A stretch of DNA of 64,000 nt from Valencia hispanica. Its lineage: Eukaryota > Chordata > Actinopteri > Cyprinodontiformes > Valenciidae. Made by a program: the position numbers and the translations under genes. Numbering within the stretch: the stretch's first letter is position 1; the number at the start of each line of letters is the position of its first letter. The stretch covers positions 55,035,786 through 55,099,785 of the forward strand of contig OY747702.1 in NCBI GenBank assembly GCA_963556495.2, read 5' to 3'. This document shows positions 24,108-35,139 of this stretch, piece by piece. The notes beneath the pieces were generated by a model that saw only the letters and a list, made by a program, of their open reading frames with translations, ran no database searches and had not been told where the DNA came from.

Positions 24108-24883
24108 CAGAGGTCGCCCGAGAATTTTTTGTCATTTAGTGACGGGGTAAAAAAAAAAAATGACGTCATAATCTATTTTTACCCTTCAAATTTTAAAATA
24201 ATAATAATGACATGTTCAGTATTATTTAATTTTCATTCATTTTAATTAATATTCAATCCGAACAAACTGAACAGAGAATGCATATCTTGCCATCAGACAT
24301 CAAGCAGAGTAATAGGCTACATGTATTGTGTATTAATCACAAACCTTTCACCTGCTCTTGCCTGAACGCTGCATGGAGCTGAACTGCTCCTTTGCATAAT
24401 GGAGGCTGAACCGCCACTTCAGCCATAGCTTTGAAATCAGGGAAAATTTCTCCAATGGAAATGATCAGAATTCGGCAAGACTTTCTGAACGAGGGCTTTC
24501 CTGATCTCTTCAGTGGGAGGAAATCCCACAGCATGCTCTCCTTCTGTATCAGCATTAAGCTGCAGCAATCAGTCACCGCCGGTCTGTGTATGGTGCAGCC
24601 ACAGATGCACTCTGAAACTGCCGTAACTCTTTAACACGCTGTCAGCTCCCAGACAGCGAGATGCATTGGGTACGGTGTCCAGGTCTGAGATGATGCTCAG
24701 ATGCTCTCATAGGAACCTTTTTTTTAATGATTTAGTTACCTGGAGTCAGTGCATAAAGTTGGAAATATCAGCGTGTCTGCACTTAGTGGTCAGAGGTGTG
24801 AATTATAATCCGTCAAAATGACAGATTGCCTTCAGATTTTTCCGTCACCGTTTAAAAAAATTAGGGAAAATGTGTGAACCAGG
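24108..24883. mobile_element. hAT-like non-autonomous element, copy B (complete)
   Basis: The left end is CAGAGGTCGC, a hAT-type terminus. The right end on the minus strand is CCTGGTTCAC (partly matching). Flanking 8-mers GGTCCAAC (24100-24107) and AGTCCAAC (24884-24891) are a probable target duplication. The interior is shared with copies at 4240, 28846 and 57420. A minus-strand frame including ISIGEIFPDFKAMAEVA is shared with the other copies. It ends the probable ldb2 3' UTR. Confidence 0.7.
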
Positions 24884-26693
24884 AGTCCAACAGACAAACA
24901 GGAAAAAGATTGTCCCTTCACACTAGATGTGGGTTAACCAAACCAAATTCAGCTTTTCTGTAAGCACGGTTTATTGGCACACATAATGGTTAAAGCATAC
25001 ATACCAGACACCAGATATGACACTGAACACCTCTGCTATATAATGTACAAATGGTGTCTAATAATACTAGGCTCAAACATATTTCGAAATGTGTTAGCTT
25101 CCTTACAAATACACAAATAAATACCCATCAGATCGAATTGTATAAAGGCATCTGTCATTGTCTTCTTGCCTGTTTTGAAACAAAACTCCCCAAAAATAAG
25201 ATCAAGGGTATACTGGGGTATCGATTCGATCGGAGATTAAAGAACAATTGTGAACACAAACATGGGGGTCTTAAAGCATTTCTGTGGGGTGGATGAGATT
25301 TTAAATCGGTCTTAAAATGCAAAACTGGTTTGTTCCTTCAGTTTGTCACCAAGTCCTCAACAAATGATCATATGACTGAGTGGCTGTTTGTTAATTTTGT
25401 GGCTTTGGTTCTGTACTAGCTAGAGAGGTGTAGTGACATGAGAAGTTTTGGTTAAAAAATAAAGCAAACCAGCATTCATCCAAACCACCCGACAGAAATG
25501 AGAAACTGGTATAAAACAAAACAGCTGCCATATCCAAACTGATTTCAGTGGCTGATTTACAGTGGACAAAATAGATTCCAACTCTATTTACAGAGCTACA
25601 AACCTTGTTACAGTGTTCCCAAACTGATGAACACAAAAAGCAAAAGAAATACGGATGCGTTTCAAAGAGCACATTTATCAAACCAAATGAAAACTGTATA
25701 AAATCATGCAGGAGAAGGCTTTTGTATCAGTTTGGGAGTAGGTCGTTAAAGGGAAAGAAGTCCAACTTTCCAGGAATAATAATAATAAAACAAGTAAATC
25801 AATAAATCAATAAAACGTCAACATGTGTCAGCAAAGTTCACGAACTGATTGGCAAAATTACAATGTGACTTCAAAGGATTCAGAAAGAAGCAGAAATACC
25901 AATAGACTACAAACACAATCAAACTGGTTTGCATGAAATCACAATCTGTGACAACCGCAGTAACGTTAAGAAAACAATTCCAGGACAAGATTTTCTCATT
26001 TGAAAAAAAAAGCCTCCACTTTGTAGAGAACTTTTATTTCCTCTTAATTGGAAATGAAACTCGAGCAACAGTAGAAACAAACCAACGGCCGACTGAATTT
26101 CCAATAAAAATGCAATTGCCTCCAACAATGTTTCATTTGAGCCCAATGTGGTGAGACGCTTCCATGGGCTCCGCCGGCTGCTGAAAACCACCTTCCCTTC
26201 GCAGGCGTTCTATTTCAGAGACATTTTGTTTGTTGTTTTTAGTCTTCCTTCTTTCCCACTGTCCGCGGTCAGCGTGATGACTTGTGACCTGCAGGTCAAC
26301 CAATCACAGCGGAGGTATTCCACCAGACAGGAGGTTTGTATCTGCGGGTCCATGGAGGAGAATTTGATCTACAGTTTTCCATTGAAGGGACAAAGTCAGT
26401 CTGCAATAATATTTTTATATTACACTGCATTCGCCTTGTATGCATTTCTTGTCTGTAGATACCTCTGAGCAGTTCAGCCAGTTCTGTTCTTTTTTTTTTT
26501 TTTTTAACAAATGTTACAATGATTTAGAGAAGAAAATATCCCAGATGATAAAGTTTGGCTAGACATGCCAGAGATAAGTTTGCAGACGAGTGAATTTGTA
26601 AAGCGGCACAGAAGCACTGCCCTCAGGGTAAGGGGGGGGGAGGGGTCAAGGATCTGTTGCTTTCTTCTTTTACTGAATTTGTTTATTATATTT
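24884..26693 (-). other. probable ldb2 3' UTR and downstream flank
   Basis: About 1.8 kb downstream of the ldb2 stop contains no recognisable transposon and ends where a hAT-like element begins (24108-24883, with its target duplication to 24891). It is the best candidate for the 3' UTR. On the minus strand an AATAAA lies only six bases after the stop (26687-26682), too close to be the only polyadenylation signal. Another AATAAA is the complement of TTTATT near 24970. No coding potential is seen; the ORFs here are short and mutually contradictory. Confidence 0.45.
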
Positions 26694-26924
26694 TTACTGC
26701 GAGGGCTGGGGCGCCGTGCTCTCGGGCTTGCTGTCCTGGGCGACAGGGGGCTTGCTGCTCCAGGGCGCGTTGTTTCCCAGAGCCGGGGAGCTGTTGAAAT
26801 CGTCCTCGTCGTCCAGGCCGTTGGTGGCGTCGTACTGCGTGTTCTCCAGACGGGTGATCAGACGCTCATCCTCGTCCCCAAACTCGCCGCCCATGAGGGT
26901 CGGCTCGCCAACGACCATCACATC
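26694..26924 (-). CDS. ldb2: ldb2 coding exon 8 (LIM interaction domain and stop)
   Basis: This is the last coding exon: 76 residues and a TAA stop at 26696-26694. It opens DVMVVGEPTLMGGEFGDEDE, the LIM interaction domain that binds LIM domains of LHX, ISL and LMO proteins. It continues RLITRLENTQYDATNGLDDE and ends in the Ser/Pro/Gln-rich tail with PWSSKPP and final QPSQ. TQYDA and SPALGNN favour LDB2 over LDB1, which has TQFDA and SPALGAN. The acceptor is CCTCAG at 26930-26925. Exon 7 ends in phase 0, so the junction reads VP-DVMVV as in other vertebrates. Intron 7 is 13.6 kb. Open frames on the plus strand across this exon (roughly 26565-26936) are shadows of its GC-rich coding sequence. 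Confidence 0.96.
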   Translation of the reverse strand, partial: DVMVVGEPTLMGGEFGDEDERLITRLENTQYDATNGLDDEDDFNSSPALGNNAPWSSKPPVAQDSKPESTAPQPSQ

Positions 26925-27034
26925 CTGAGGGGATGAAGAGAGAAGGGAAATGGTTAATAAACCGAAATTCTTTCTGATAAAACAGTTTATATCTGTTACT
27001 CAAACTATTTTTTACACCTACAAACTACTGTGAA

Positions 27035-28840
27035 ATATAATGCGGTGAAAAAGTATTTGCTCTCTTTGAGATTTCTTTTCTTTTTGGCTTGTAACACTCA
27101 GATGCTTCAGATGATCAGACAGGTTTTCATTTTTGTTTTACCAATATTATGGCAGTCACAACATTTTCCAATATTGTGCAGACCTAATAAAGCAACCTGG
27201 CCATTTATAGAGAAGTAATTGCACCCTTGTGGTGCAACAACTGCCATAAAGCACTTGTGGTAACAATGAACCCTTCACGTCTCTGTGGATGAGTTTTGGC
27301 CAACTTTTCTTTGCCTAATTGTGTTATTCCAGCCACACTAAAGGGTTTTTTGAGCCAGAATCGTCTCTTTATGGTCACACCACAGCATCTCAATTGCATT
27401 TAAGTCAAGGGTTCGACCAGCAGCATTCTGCAGCTGATCCAGAACGCTGCTGCTCGTGGAAAGTAGAGCACATCATCCCAGTTCTAAAGTCCTTACACTG
27501 GCTCCCTGTAGCTCAGAGAATAGTCTTCAAAATACTCCTACTAGTTTATAAATCATTGAATGGCTTAGCACCAAAGTATGTTGAAGATCTGCTGTTACTA
27601 TACCAACCCCTCAGACCACTCAGGTCCTCTAATTCCAGTCTACTTAACATCCCTAGAATCAGAACCAAACATGGAGAAGCAGCTTTCTGCAGCTGATCCA
27701 GAACGCTGCTGCTCGTGGAAAGTAGAGCACATCACCCCAGTTCTAAAGTCCTTACACTGGCTCCCTGTAGCTCAGAGAATAGTCTTCAAAATACTTTTCC
27801 TAGTTTATAAATCACTGAATGGCTTAGCACCAAAGTATGATGAAGATCTGCTGTTACTATACCAACCCCTCAGACCACTCAGGTCCTCTAATTCCAGTCT
27901 ACTCAACATCCCTAGAATCAGAACCAAACATGGAGAAGCAGCTTTCAGCTTCTATGCTCCTTTTATCTGGAACAAACTTCCTGACGACTGCAAAACTGCT
28001 GAAACACGGAGTTCCTTTAAATCAAAGCTGAAAACCTGTTTAGAGCTGACTTTGATTAAATGATTAATAATAGCTTGAATGTCACAACGGTAGTATGTTT
28101 TAATGTTCTTTATGCTATGTTTTGTTCTTCTATTTTTATTCGTGTTTTATTGTTGCTTACATTTTTTCCTCCAATCACCCAAAGCACATTTAATTGCCTT
28201 GTTGCTGAAAGCATGCTATATAAATAAATGTGCCTTGTCTTGCCTAGACCCCTTCAAAGCTCTCCTTTTTTCTCATTTAGATGTGAATTTGCTGGTGTAC
28301 TGAGGATCACTATCCTGCTGGATAAAACACGTCAAGTATAGTTTAAAGTCACAAACTGATGGGCAGACATTCTCTTTCTATTGTCATAGTCCTCGATCAG
28401 TAAAGCAGTCCCAGACCAACCCCATTGCTCCCAACCATGTCTGACTACCAACATGATATTCTCTTGAAATGCTGTAAAAGATGTAATAGGACGCACACCT
28501 TACAAAAAGCTCCAATTTTGTCTCGTAGGTCCAGGGAATGTCTTCCCAAAAGTCTGAAGGATTATCAAGAGGCTCTTTGGTAAATCTAAGCTGGGATTTT
28601 GTGTTCTTTTAGGTCAGCATTCGTTCTGGCTGTGGAACGGTTCCATGAATGCCTCTTTCTTATTGCTGAATCATGAACAGTTTTCTATAGATCTAGATTA
28701 GAATTGGTTCTATGCTATAGTGTTCATTATTAGTAGACATAACATTGGTTCGTTGCTCAAGTTCAGGAGGCAGTACATTGCCAGAACGATTTGTAGGTTA
28801 AAGTTAAACAGCTTAAAGTTTCCTCTGAAAATGGTCAGCT
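27035..28840 (-). mobile_element. Tc1/mariner-like transposon fossil split by an L2 insertion
   Basis: The left part starts GGTGAAAAAGTATTTGCTCT at about 27044 and runs to 27418, with CATCTCAATTGCATTTAAGT near 27387. It resumes at 28248 with TGCTGGTGTACTGAGGATCA near 28290 and CGCACACCTTACAAAAAGCT near 28492. These pieces occur in this order in a very common fish Tc1-like family whose transposase lies on the opposite strand. The L2 copy at 27424-28247 sits exactly between. No intact transposase. Confidence 0.6.
27424..28247 (+). mobile_element. L2-like LINE fragment with internal 259-bp tandem duplication
   Basis: Encodes the C-terminal L2 ORF2 region: SLHWLPVAQRIVFKILLLVY, PLRPLRSSNSSLLNIPR and, in the second copy, FIWNKLPDDC. 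The 3' end is GCTATATAAATAAATGTGCC with a CTTGTCTTGCC tail. Bases 27428-27686 are repeated head-to-tail at 27687-27945 with few differences. Because 259 is not a multiple of three, the duplication shifts frame. Same subfamily as 47177-49140. Confidence 0.85.
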
Positions 28841-28845
28841 ACACA

Positions 28846-29330
28846 CAGAGGTCGCATTAATCAAATATTTTATTTAATTTTTTTTAAACAGGGATAGACA
28901 AACCTGAAGGCCTTTTGTCATTTTGAAAGATTAGCATTCGCATCCCTGACCACATGGTGCAAATGTGCAGACATTTTCAACTTTACAGGTAACTCAATCA
29001 TAAAAATAAAAAAAGATTCCCATGAGAGCATCTGAGCATAATCTCAGACCTGGACTCAATGCAACTCGCTAACCGGGAGCTGACAGCAAGAGTTACAGAG
29101 GTTTTGGAGCGCGCTGCTCCCAGGAGCACGGTGTCGCGCCAACCACTGGTGGATGCTGCAGAATTTCCTTCCTCTGAAGCGATAAGCTTGCGGGTTAAGA
29201 AACGACTCGTTCAGAGTCTTCTGATCACTTCAATTGAAGAAATGTTCCCCCATTTCAAAACTTTGGTTGAAGTGGCGCTTAATTCCAATCTCCAGTGTAG
29301 CAGCGGAGCCCAGATTTAGCCTCCAGAACA
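28846..29330 (+). mobile_element. hAT-like dispersed repeat, copy C (inverted, partial)
   Basis: Starts with CAGAGGTCGC at 28846 and runs in the opposite direction to the copy at 24108. The shared reading frame here is on the plus strand (29059-29319) and contains LLITSIEEMFPHFKTLVEVA. Homology stops near 29326 (AGCCTCCAG). Confidence 0.6.
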
Positions 29331-30289
29331 AAATCTAAACCCCCATGAGAAGTCATCTGTCTGAGGCAAAAATCCAAAACCTCATGACAATAACCTCTGC
29401 AGCAATCTCGCATGACCGGGCTTGTTTTATACTCCACAGCGGCAGGAAGTAATCCAAGCTGAGCCAGTAGCGATGCTCGATTCAAATTTAAGTGCAGTGT
29501 AAAGTTTTAACCTGAAGACGGCACTCCACTAATGATGTTCGGTTAAAAATGAATGTTTATACAAAAATGTACTAAAATAGAAGAAATAATGACCAGACAT
29601 GTAGATAGCACTATTAGACACTCATTTATACAGTTTATCAGCATCAACAACAAAAAAGTTGATTTGGGGGTGAGTTAAACTTTAAGTAGTTTTTGTTTTA
29701 TTTGAATGTGGCCACTAATATAGTGAGATCCAAGCTGAATGTAGCATTTATCTTCTTTTTTTTCTTGTCATTGTTTTGTTCAATTTGCTGTTCCTAATTT
29801 TACGAATTTGATTCAGCAATCTCTACTTTGAGTTTTGAAGTAGACAAAAATAAAAACACTTTTGAAAAAGTGTGCTTTTGATGATATCCTGAACCAACAA
29901 GTACAGCTGAGGGGGGATTTGAAATGCTAACTGAATGGAAAAAAGAAATCATCATAGCACAAATAAATGCGTATCTGGATTGTCTTATCTTATCTTTTAT
30001 TCTGAGACCAAAGGACGATCAGAACATCAAAGGTACATTAATATACGTAAAGAGGATTTTGAATAGTACTTGCATTACTTGAAGCAAATCATCATGTTTT
30101 ACAAAAGATAATATATTCATCCACCTTTAAACTAAAATACCATGAGGTCAGAAAGACAAACGTTGACTTTTAATAGGCCTTTATCATCATATCATGTTTT
30201 CTGTCTGATAGAGAAACACCCACTTGCCTCTACACGGAGACTGTTTTCCTGCTTTAAATGCATACCCCCTGCTTGCAGTGAAATGACAG

Positions 30290-30290
<1 letters not shown>
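29331..30290. other. ldb2 intron 7, no feature seen
   Basis: AT-rich intronic sequence without recognised repeats or exons. Confidence 0.35.

Positions 30291-30294
<4 letters not shown>

Positions 30295-30320
<26 letters not shown>
30295..30320. repeat. (GT)13 microsatellite
   Basis: Perfect GT dinucleotide run in ldb2 intron 7. Confidence 0.95.
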
Positions 30321-30599
30321 ATGGGTGTAGTTGTTGTGAGTGTTTGTGTTTAGGACAAGTGCGGCTGTATCCAGTGAACCTATCCAAATGGGCGACCCCT
30401 CTCTGAGCTCCCCGTCCAAATGAAACCTTCCCATACACTGAGTGGATACCCCTAGTGCTCTGTACCCGGCGCGATCAATACTCATCATGTAAGACATATT
30501 TCACAGAGATAGCCCTCTCATACTGGGTCATGAAAAGGAAGTAGAGAGATTCATCCATTATCTACTGATATATGTGACTCGTGTGATGTGAAGGAATAC

Positions 30600-31680
30600 T
30601 GATGGAGAGGGATGCCCCGTGGAAGTGCTTAGTGTTTAGTCATGTTTTTAAATTCCTCTGCATAAAATAATCACCTTTGTGTAATTGAGTAATTTAAACG
30701 CTGATCAATATGGACCTCAATTACAGCTATATTTATTTGCGAGTTGTTAAGTCTCATCTTTTGTTGCCGCCGAGTGTCTGGACCAGCTATTGTAACCCTG
30801 GGAAGAAGGCGTTCAGTTAAATGGAGCGCACGCTTCACTGGCCATGTGTGTCAACACTGGCTGGTTGGGAGATCTCACTCTCCGCAGCCACCTCCACGGC
30901 AACAAACACACAAAAATAAAAACCCACCAACGTGCACGTGCCCTGGACAGGGGCCAAGACAAACCCACCGCTTAACCGCAGCACTGCAAACAACTCCGCA
31001 CAAAAGCAGATGAATGCAGATTAACCCCACCTGTAGAACTGTAAAAAGTAAGCAACTAGCATTGATGTAAACATGCACAACACGACATGCTTCTACTTCA
31101 GTCCTAAAAACAACACACCCTTTGATGGGAAACACAACAAGGAAATCCAGATCATGAATCCGAGCCATCTCCACCCTCTTTCCCCCCAGCGACCACTTCT
31201 ACACCTCTCTATGCCTTAATCAGGCTAATTAATTTAGGTGAGCTTTTCAACTAAATGACAATATCCACACTGATTTGTCAATTTGCATAGCTAATTAAGT
31301 CATTAGCTAAAAATGTACTGATTGCCAACAAGCCTTGCATTCACCATCTGTTCCAGTAAGGAGCGCTGTCAACCTACCTCTGGCCAATTTTAGGCAACCC
31401 CCCCCCCCCCCCAAACCCTCTTGAAAAAAAAAAAAACCTTTGACAATAACAGCTGGTGGCTAGTATGAGACTGGGGAGAGCTAATTGTGAGCTAATTAAT
31501 ACTGTCTACTTGTCTACTCATCTCGTTAGGAGTTTGCTTTCGCGCTAGCAGAGTGGCGAGGTTTTGAATAGGCCAACGAAGAGACAAACGCCACCCTTCT
31601 CGCTTGATTTCACTGAGTGTTGCATTAGCATGTATTCACAGCGATTAGCAGAGGGGAGCGAGGAGGACGTATCTGAAGCT
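30600..31680. promoter_or_regulatory. candidate conserved noncoding region, ldb2 intron 7
   Basis: A repeat-free stretch with many homeodomain-type cores (TAATTGAGTAATTTAAACG near 30680; CAGGCTAATTAATTTAGGTG near 31222; AGCTAATTAAGTCATTAGC near 31290) and unusually even base composition. Introns of developmental regulators such as ldb2 often hold enhancers. A poly-C/poly-A tract (31399-31436) interrupts it. Function is inferred only from composition. Confidence 0.25.
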
Positions 31681-31689
31681 AATCTGAAA

Positions 31690-32410
31690 TGAATCATTTA
31701 AAACAATACATTGTCAATAAATGTAAGTAAAACTAAGAATATTTGGTTTGGAAAACGAAAAGTTAGGGATCAAATACAAGTAATAGTAGATAATATAGGC
31801 ATTGAACGGGTGTATGAATACAAATTCCTTGGTGTTACGTTGGATTATAAAATCAGCTGGAAGCTACATGTTAAACGTATAAAATCAAAATTAGCTAAAA
31901 GTATTGCTGTGTTGGCAAAAACAAGGCATATGCTAAACCAAGAATCATTAAAAATACTTTATTATTCAATGGTTGCATCATATTTGAATTACCGTGTGGA
32001 GATTTGGGGAAATATGTACACATGCACTTTACAGCCACTTTGTACATTACAAAAAAAAGCAATAAGAATAATCTATAAAGTGGGATATCTGGAGCACACA
32101 AACTCATTATTTTTAAAGTCAAATATTATTAAATTTATGGATCTTGTAGAATTTAAAACTGGTCAAATAATGTACAGAGCAAGAAATAATCAATTACCAG
32201 AAAATATTTAAAAACGATTTACTAAAAGGAAGGGGGGTCATGAGTTAAGAGGAGAACTAAATTTTAGAAAACAAAAAGCAGTGGTCTGTGGAGTGAATTT
32301 GTGGAATGCTATGGATGATACTTTGAAATGCTGTGTGAATATGACTCCATTTAAAGTATTATATAAAAAATCTCTACTGCGACATTATATGGATGTAACG
32401 CAGTTTTGAG
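31690..32410 (+). mobile_element. LINE ORF2 C-terminal fragment (CR1/L2-like)
   Basis: The frame 31711-32211 encodes YKFLGVTLDYKISWKLHV, LAKSIAVLAKTRHMLN, WGNMYTCTLQPLCTLQKKAI and RIIYKVGYLEHTN, the RT-distal region of a non-LTR element. A stop at 32209 is followed in the same frame by GVNLWNAMDD and PFKVLYKKSLLRHY up to 32409. It lacks the RT core and tail repeat. It belongs to a different subfamily from the L2 copies elsewhere here. Confidence 0.75.
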
Positions 32411-32739
32411 TCCTGTGTATGGTGGTAGACTGCTTGGTGATGAGGCCTACTGTACATTTATTATGGTGAGCAACTAAATTATATAAATATCTATATGTGT
32501 GTATTTTCGTTGGGTTAATTGGGGTAGTATTTAATAAGCATCAGCTTATAAAAGTTTTTTTTCTGCAGGCTTGGTTATGGTATATGTTCTTTTTGTTTTT
32601 TCTAGTTTGTCATCCTTGTGGACATGTGTTTTTATTTCCATTGTATATATTATTTCAGTGTTCAATGTTCACAACTTTTGGGAAAAAAGTATTTAGATAT
32701 ATTCTGTCTTCATTATTCCACACATTTCCAAGAATGCAT

Positions 32740-33320
32740 CAGTAACACTGGCAGCAAAACAGGCCCTCAGTATGATGGTAACACCCCCGTGCTTGGCAGA
32801 TGTCACAGTTTTAAAAGCTTCACCTTCACTTGTCCTTGAGGCCAAGTAGCTCAAAGCAACTTTCTCAGACATTTATGTCTTAGTTAGCAAATTCACAGTT
32901 CATACTGATGTTAAACTGGAAAGTGACAAAGGAGTTTTCCAGCTTATGAAAAGCTTGAGTAAGAGTGGTTTCTGTGTTGTTCCAGGAACTTCAAACCGAT
33001 CTCCTTTCAGTAGTGGTAACCGTTTGAGACAAATCAATCACACATACATTCCAATTAATCTTTCAGTTCATTATTCTAATCAGTTTAAAAGTTTGCGATC
33101 CAAGGAAACCCAGCAGATTGAAGCATCATCCCAAGCATCACAGCCAAGCAGAATGCCAGACCAGGTGTAGCTTCTGTAAAAGAGAAAAACACATTTGTGG
33201 ACTACACTGAAAAGCCAGATCTCTGGCAGGAAATCAACTCTAACAATCCAACAAGGAAGAGTGGTCAAATATTCATGTCAGATTTATGCCAGAAGAAACA
33301 TGCTTTAAAAAAAAAAAAAC
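32740..33320 (-). mobile_element. Tc1-like transposase fragment
   Basis: On the minus strand at about 32735-32800 the translation contains KHGGVTIILRACFAAS, matching the KHGGGSIMLWGCFAASG block of Tc1 transposases with substitutions. The flanks are degenerate; the limits are approximate. Confidence 0.5.
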
Positions 33321-33349
33321 ACCAGACACAGACAGACACACCTTCAGTT

Positions 33350-33866
33350 TATTGAAGGATATCACCTGTTTCTACACAAAACTTTGTTTTTCAAATGTGT
33401 TTTTATAATTATCTGTTGAGCTGTTGTTGCATTTTGAGGTCTTTGAGGTCATGTGTATATACGGTAAACACCACACATTTCCACTGAAGTACTTTTTACC
33501 TTTTTCTAAGATACATATGTACATTACCTACTGTAAGTATGGGTATTATATTGAAAAAAAAACAACTTAGAAAAGTCTTTCTTCTGCTTAAAATTTGTTA
33601 ATTTGCAAATATGTTTATCTGTATTATTATTTTTTCATTTTGACCTTTAAAATACAAAAATTTGCCCATAACATTATATTTTTGTCTGTCTGATTACATC
33701 TTTTTGGAAATATTAAATCACATGTTATTCAGTACTCCAGTAGCCTTTTTACGAAATACTTTTTTTTACCACAAATTTATTGGAGTTACTTTTTACCTGA
33801 GTAAAAATATGTTGAAGTAATGCTGCTCTTACTTGAGTACAATTTTTGGGTACTTTACCCAACTCT
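33350..33866. mobile_element. hAT (Tol2-like) element right end
   Basis: Ends TTACTTGAGTACAATTTTTG then GGTACTTTACCCAACTCT, the reverse complement of the AGAG..GGGTA..CTCAAGTAA termini typical of fish Tol2-type hAT elements. The left boundary is uncertain; the copy is followed by A and TA runs. Confidence 0.5.
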
Positions 33867-33867
33867 A

Positions 33868-33901
<34 letters not shown>

Positions 33902-33906
33902 TATAT
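33867..33906. repeat. poly-A and (TA)n tract
   Basis: A-run of 19 followed by about 11 TA units, at the hAT/LINE boundary. Confidence 0.9.
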
Positions 33907-33909
33907 CAA

Positions 33910-34500
33910 ACACTTTCCATCATAGGTGAAAAAGTGAAGGTGGTTGAGGAGTATAATTACCTCTGAGTTCACCTTGACAACAGACTGGACTGGAGGCGCA
34001 ACAGTGAAGACGTCTACAAGACAGAGCAGACTGTACTTCTTAAGGAAGCTTAGGTCCTTCAAGGTTTGCAGCAAGATGCTGCAGATCTTCTACAAGTCTG
34101 TTGTGGAGAGTGTAATCTCTTCAGCCGTCATCTGTTGGGGTAGCAGCATCAGAGCCAGGAACTTAAAAAGGCTAAACAACCTGATAAAGAAGGTTCTGGT
34201 TATGTTCTGGGGACGACTGTGGAACATCTGGAGATGATAATGCAAAGAAGGATTCTTCATAAAATCAAAAAAATGATGGACAACCCTGAGCATCCTCTTC
34301 ATGAGACAGTCATACAACAACAGAGCATCTTCAGTTGGAGGCTTCTTCAGTTTCGCTGCAATACAGACCTCTACAGGAAATTCTTCCTGCCCACAGCCAT
34401 CATCATCTACAACAACTCCTTAAAGAGTTGATTGTATGAGTTATACACTCAATATACATACATATACATGTATATATATATATATATATATGACATTAGT
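33910..34500 (+). mobile_element. LINE C-terminal fragment (Rex/CR1-like)
   Basis: Translation includes QSRLYFLRKLRSFKVCSKML, IFYKSVVESVISSAVICWGS and SIRARNLKRLNNLIKK, then in another frame QQSIFSWRLLQFRCNTDLYR and PTAIIIYNNSL. Frameshifts and an early stop show it is dead. It ends near a TATA-rich run at 34441-34491. Two reverse copies of its end lie at 4015-4238 and 6361-6590. Confidence 0.75.
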
Positions 34501-34959
34501 GCCCATAATGAGTGTATGTAGACTTCTGACCTGAACTGCATTTGCCACAACACTTGTTACCTTTAACTGTGATGTTTTCTGATTAAATTAAGGATAGTTA
34601 CATTTATTGTTAAGGTAGATCTATAGATTATAAAACAAAATATGATTTAAAGATGATCTCAGTCTCTCATTTGAACGATGCTTCAACAGCTTCTGCTCTC
34701 CAGAAAGACGCAGCATGTTCACAATATCTACCACTAGAGGTCAGTGTTGCTCATTCTATGAATACCATCTCCGCCGCCACCAATAACCCCCCCTTCCAGT
34801 TGCAAGGGTCCACTCCTTATTGTTATTGGACTCACGTAGGCTTGGGTTCAGCCACAAACGAACAACTTCTCAGACAAAGACGGCGGGCGCGCAACATATG
34901 TAACCAGCATGTTACCGACCACGCTGCCCGTCTTTAAGAGTTGTGTGAATGCAGAACAC

Positions 34960-35135
34960 AAGTGGGGGGGTGTAAATGTGTGTGTTTGTGTGAGTGGGTG
35001 GTTAGGAAGGTGGAGGTGATGAGGAAGAGGCAAGGGGGGTGGCTGGGGTAGGAGGTGGGTATTGAGGGGGGGGGGGGGGTCAATGATGGAACAAAGACGG
35101 AGTATGTGAAGGAGGAGGGGAGGGGGGGGGTATAC
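34960..35135 (+). repeat. G-rich, quadruplex-prone tract
   Basis: Purine-rich strand with repeated G runs: GGGGGGG near 34963, CAAGGGGGGTGGCTGGGGTA near 35030, 14 G near 35068-35081 and a run of nine G near 35120. It lies in ldb2 intron 7; the ldb2 RNA would carry the C-rich strand. Confidence 0.8.
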
Positions 35136-35139
35136 AGAT

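Noticed and set aside
26565..26936. Plus-strand open frames of 123 and 70 residues
   Set aside because: They overlap ldb2 exon 8 in antisense; the minus-strand frame matches a known protein, the plus-strand frames do not.
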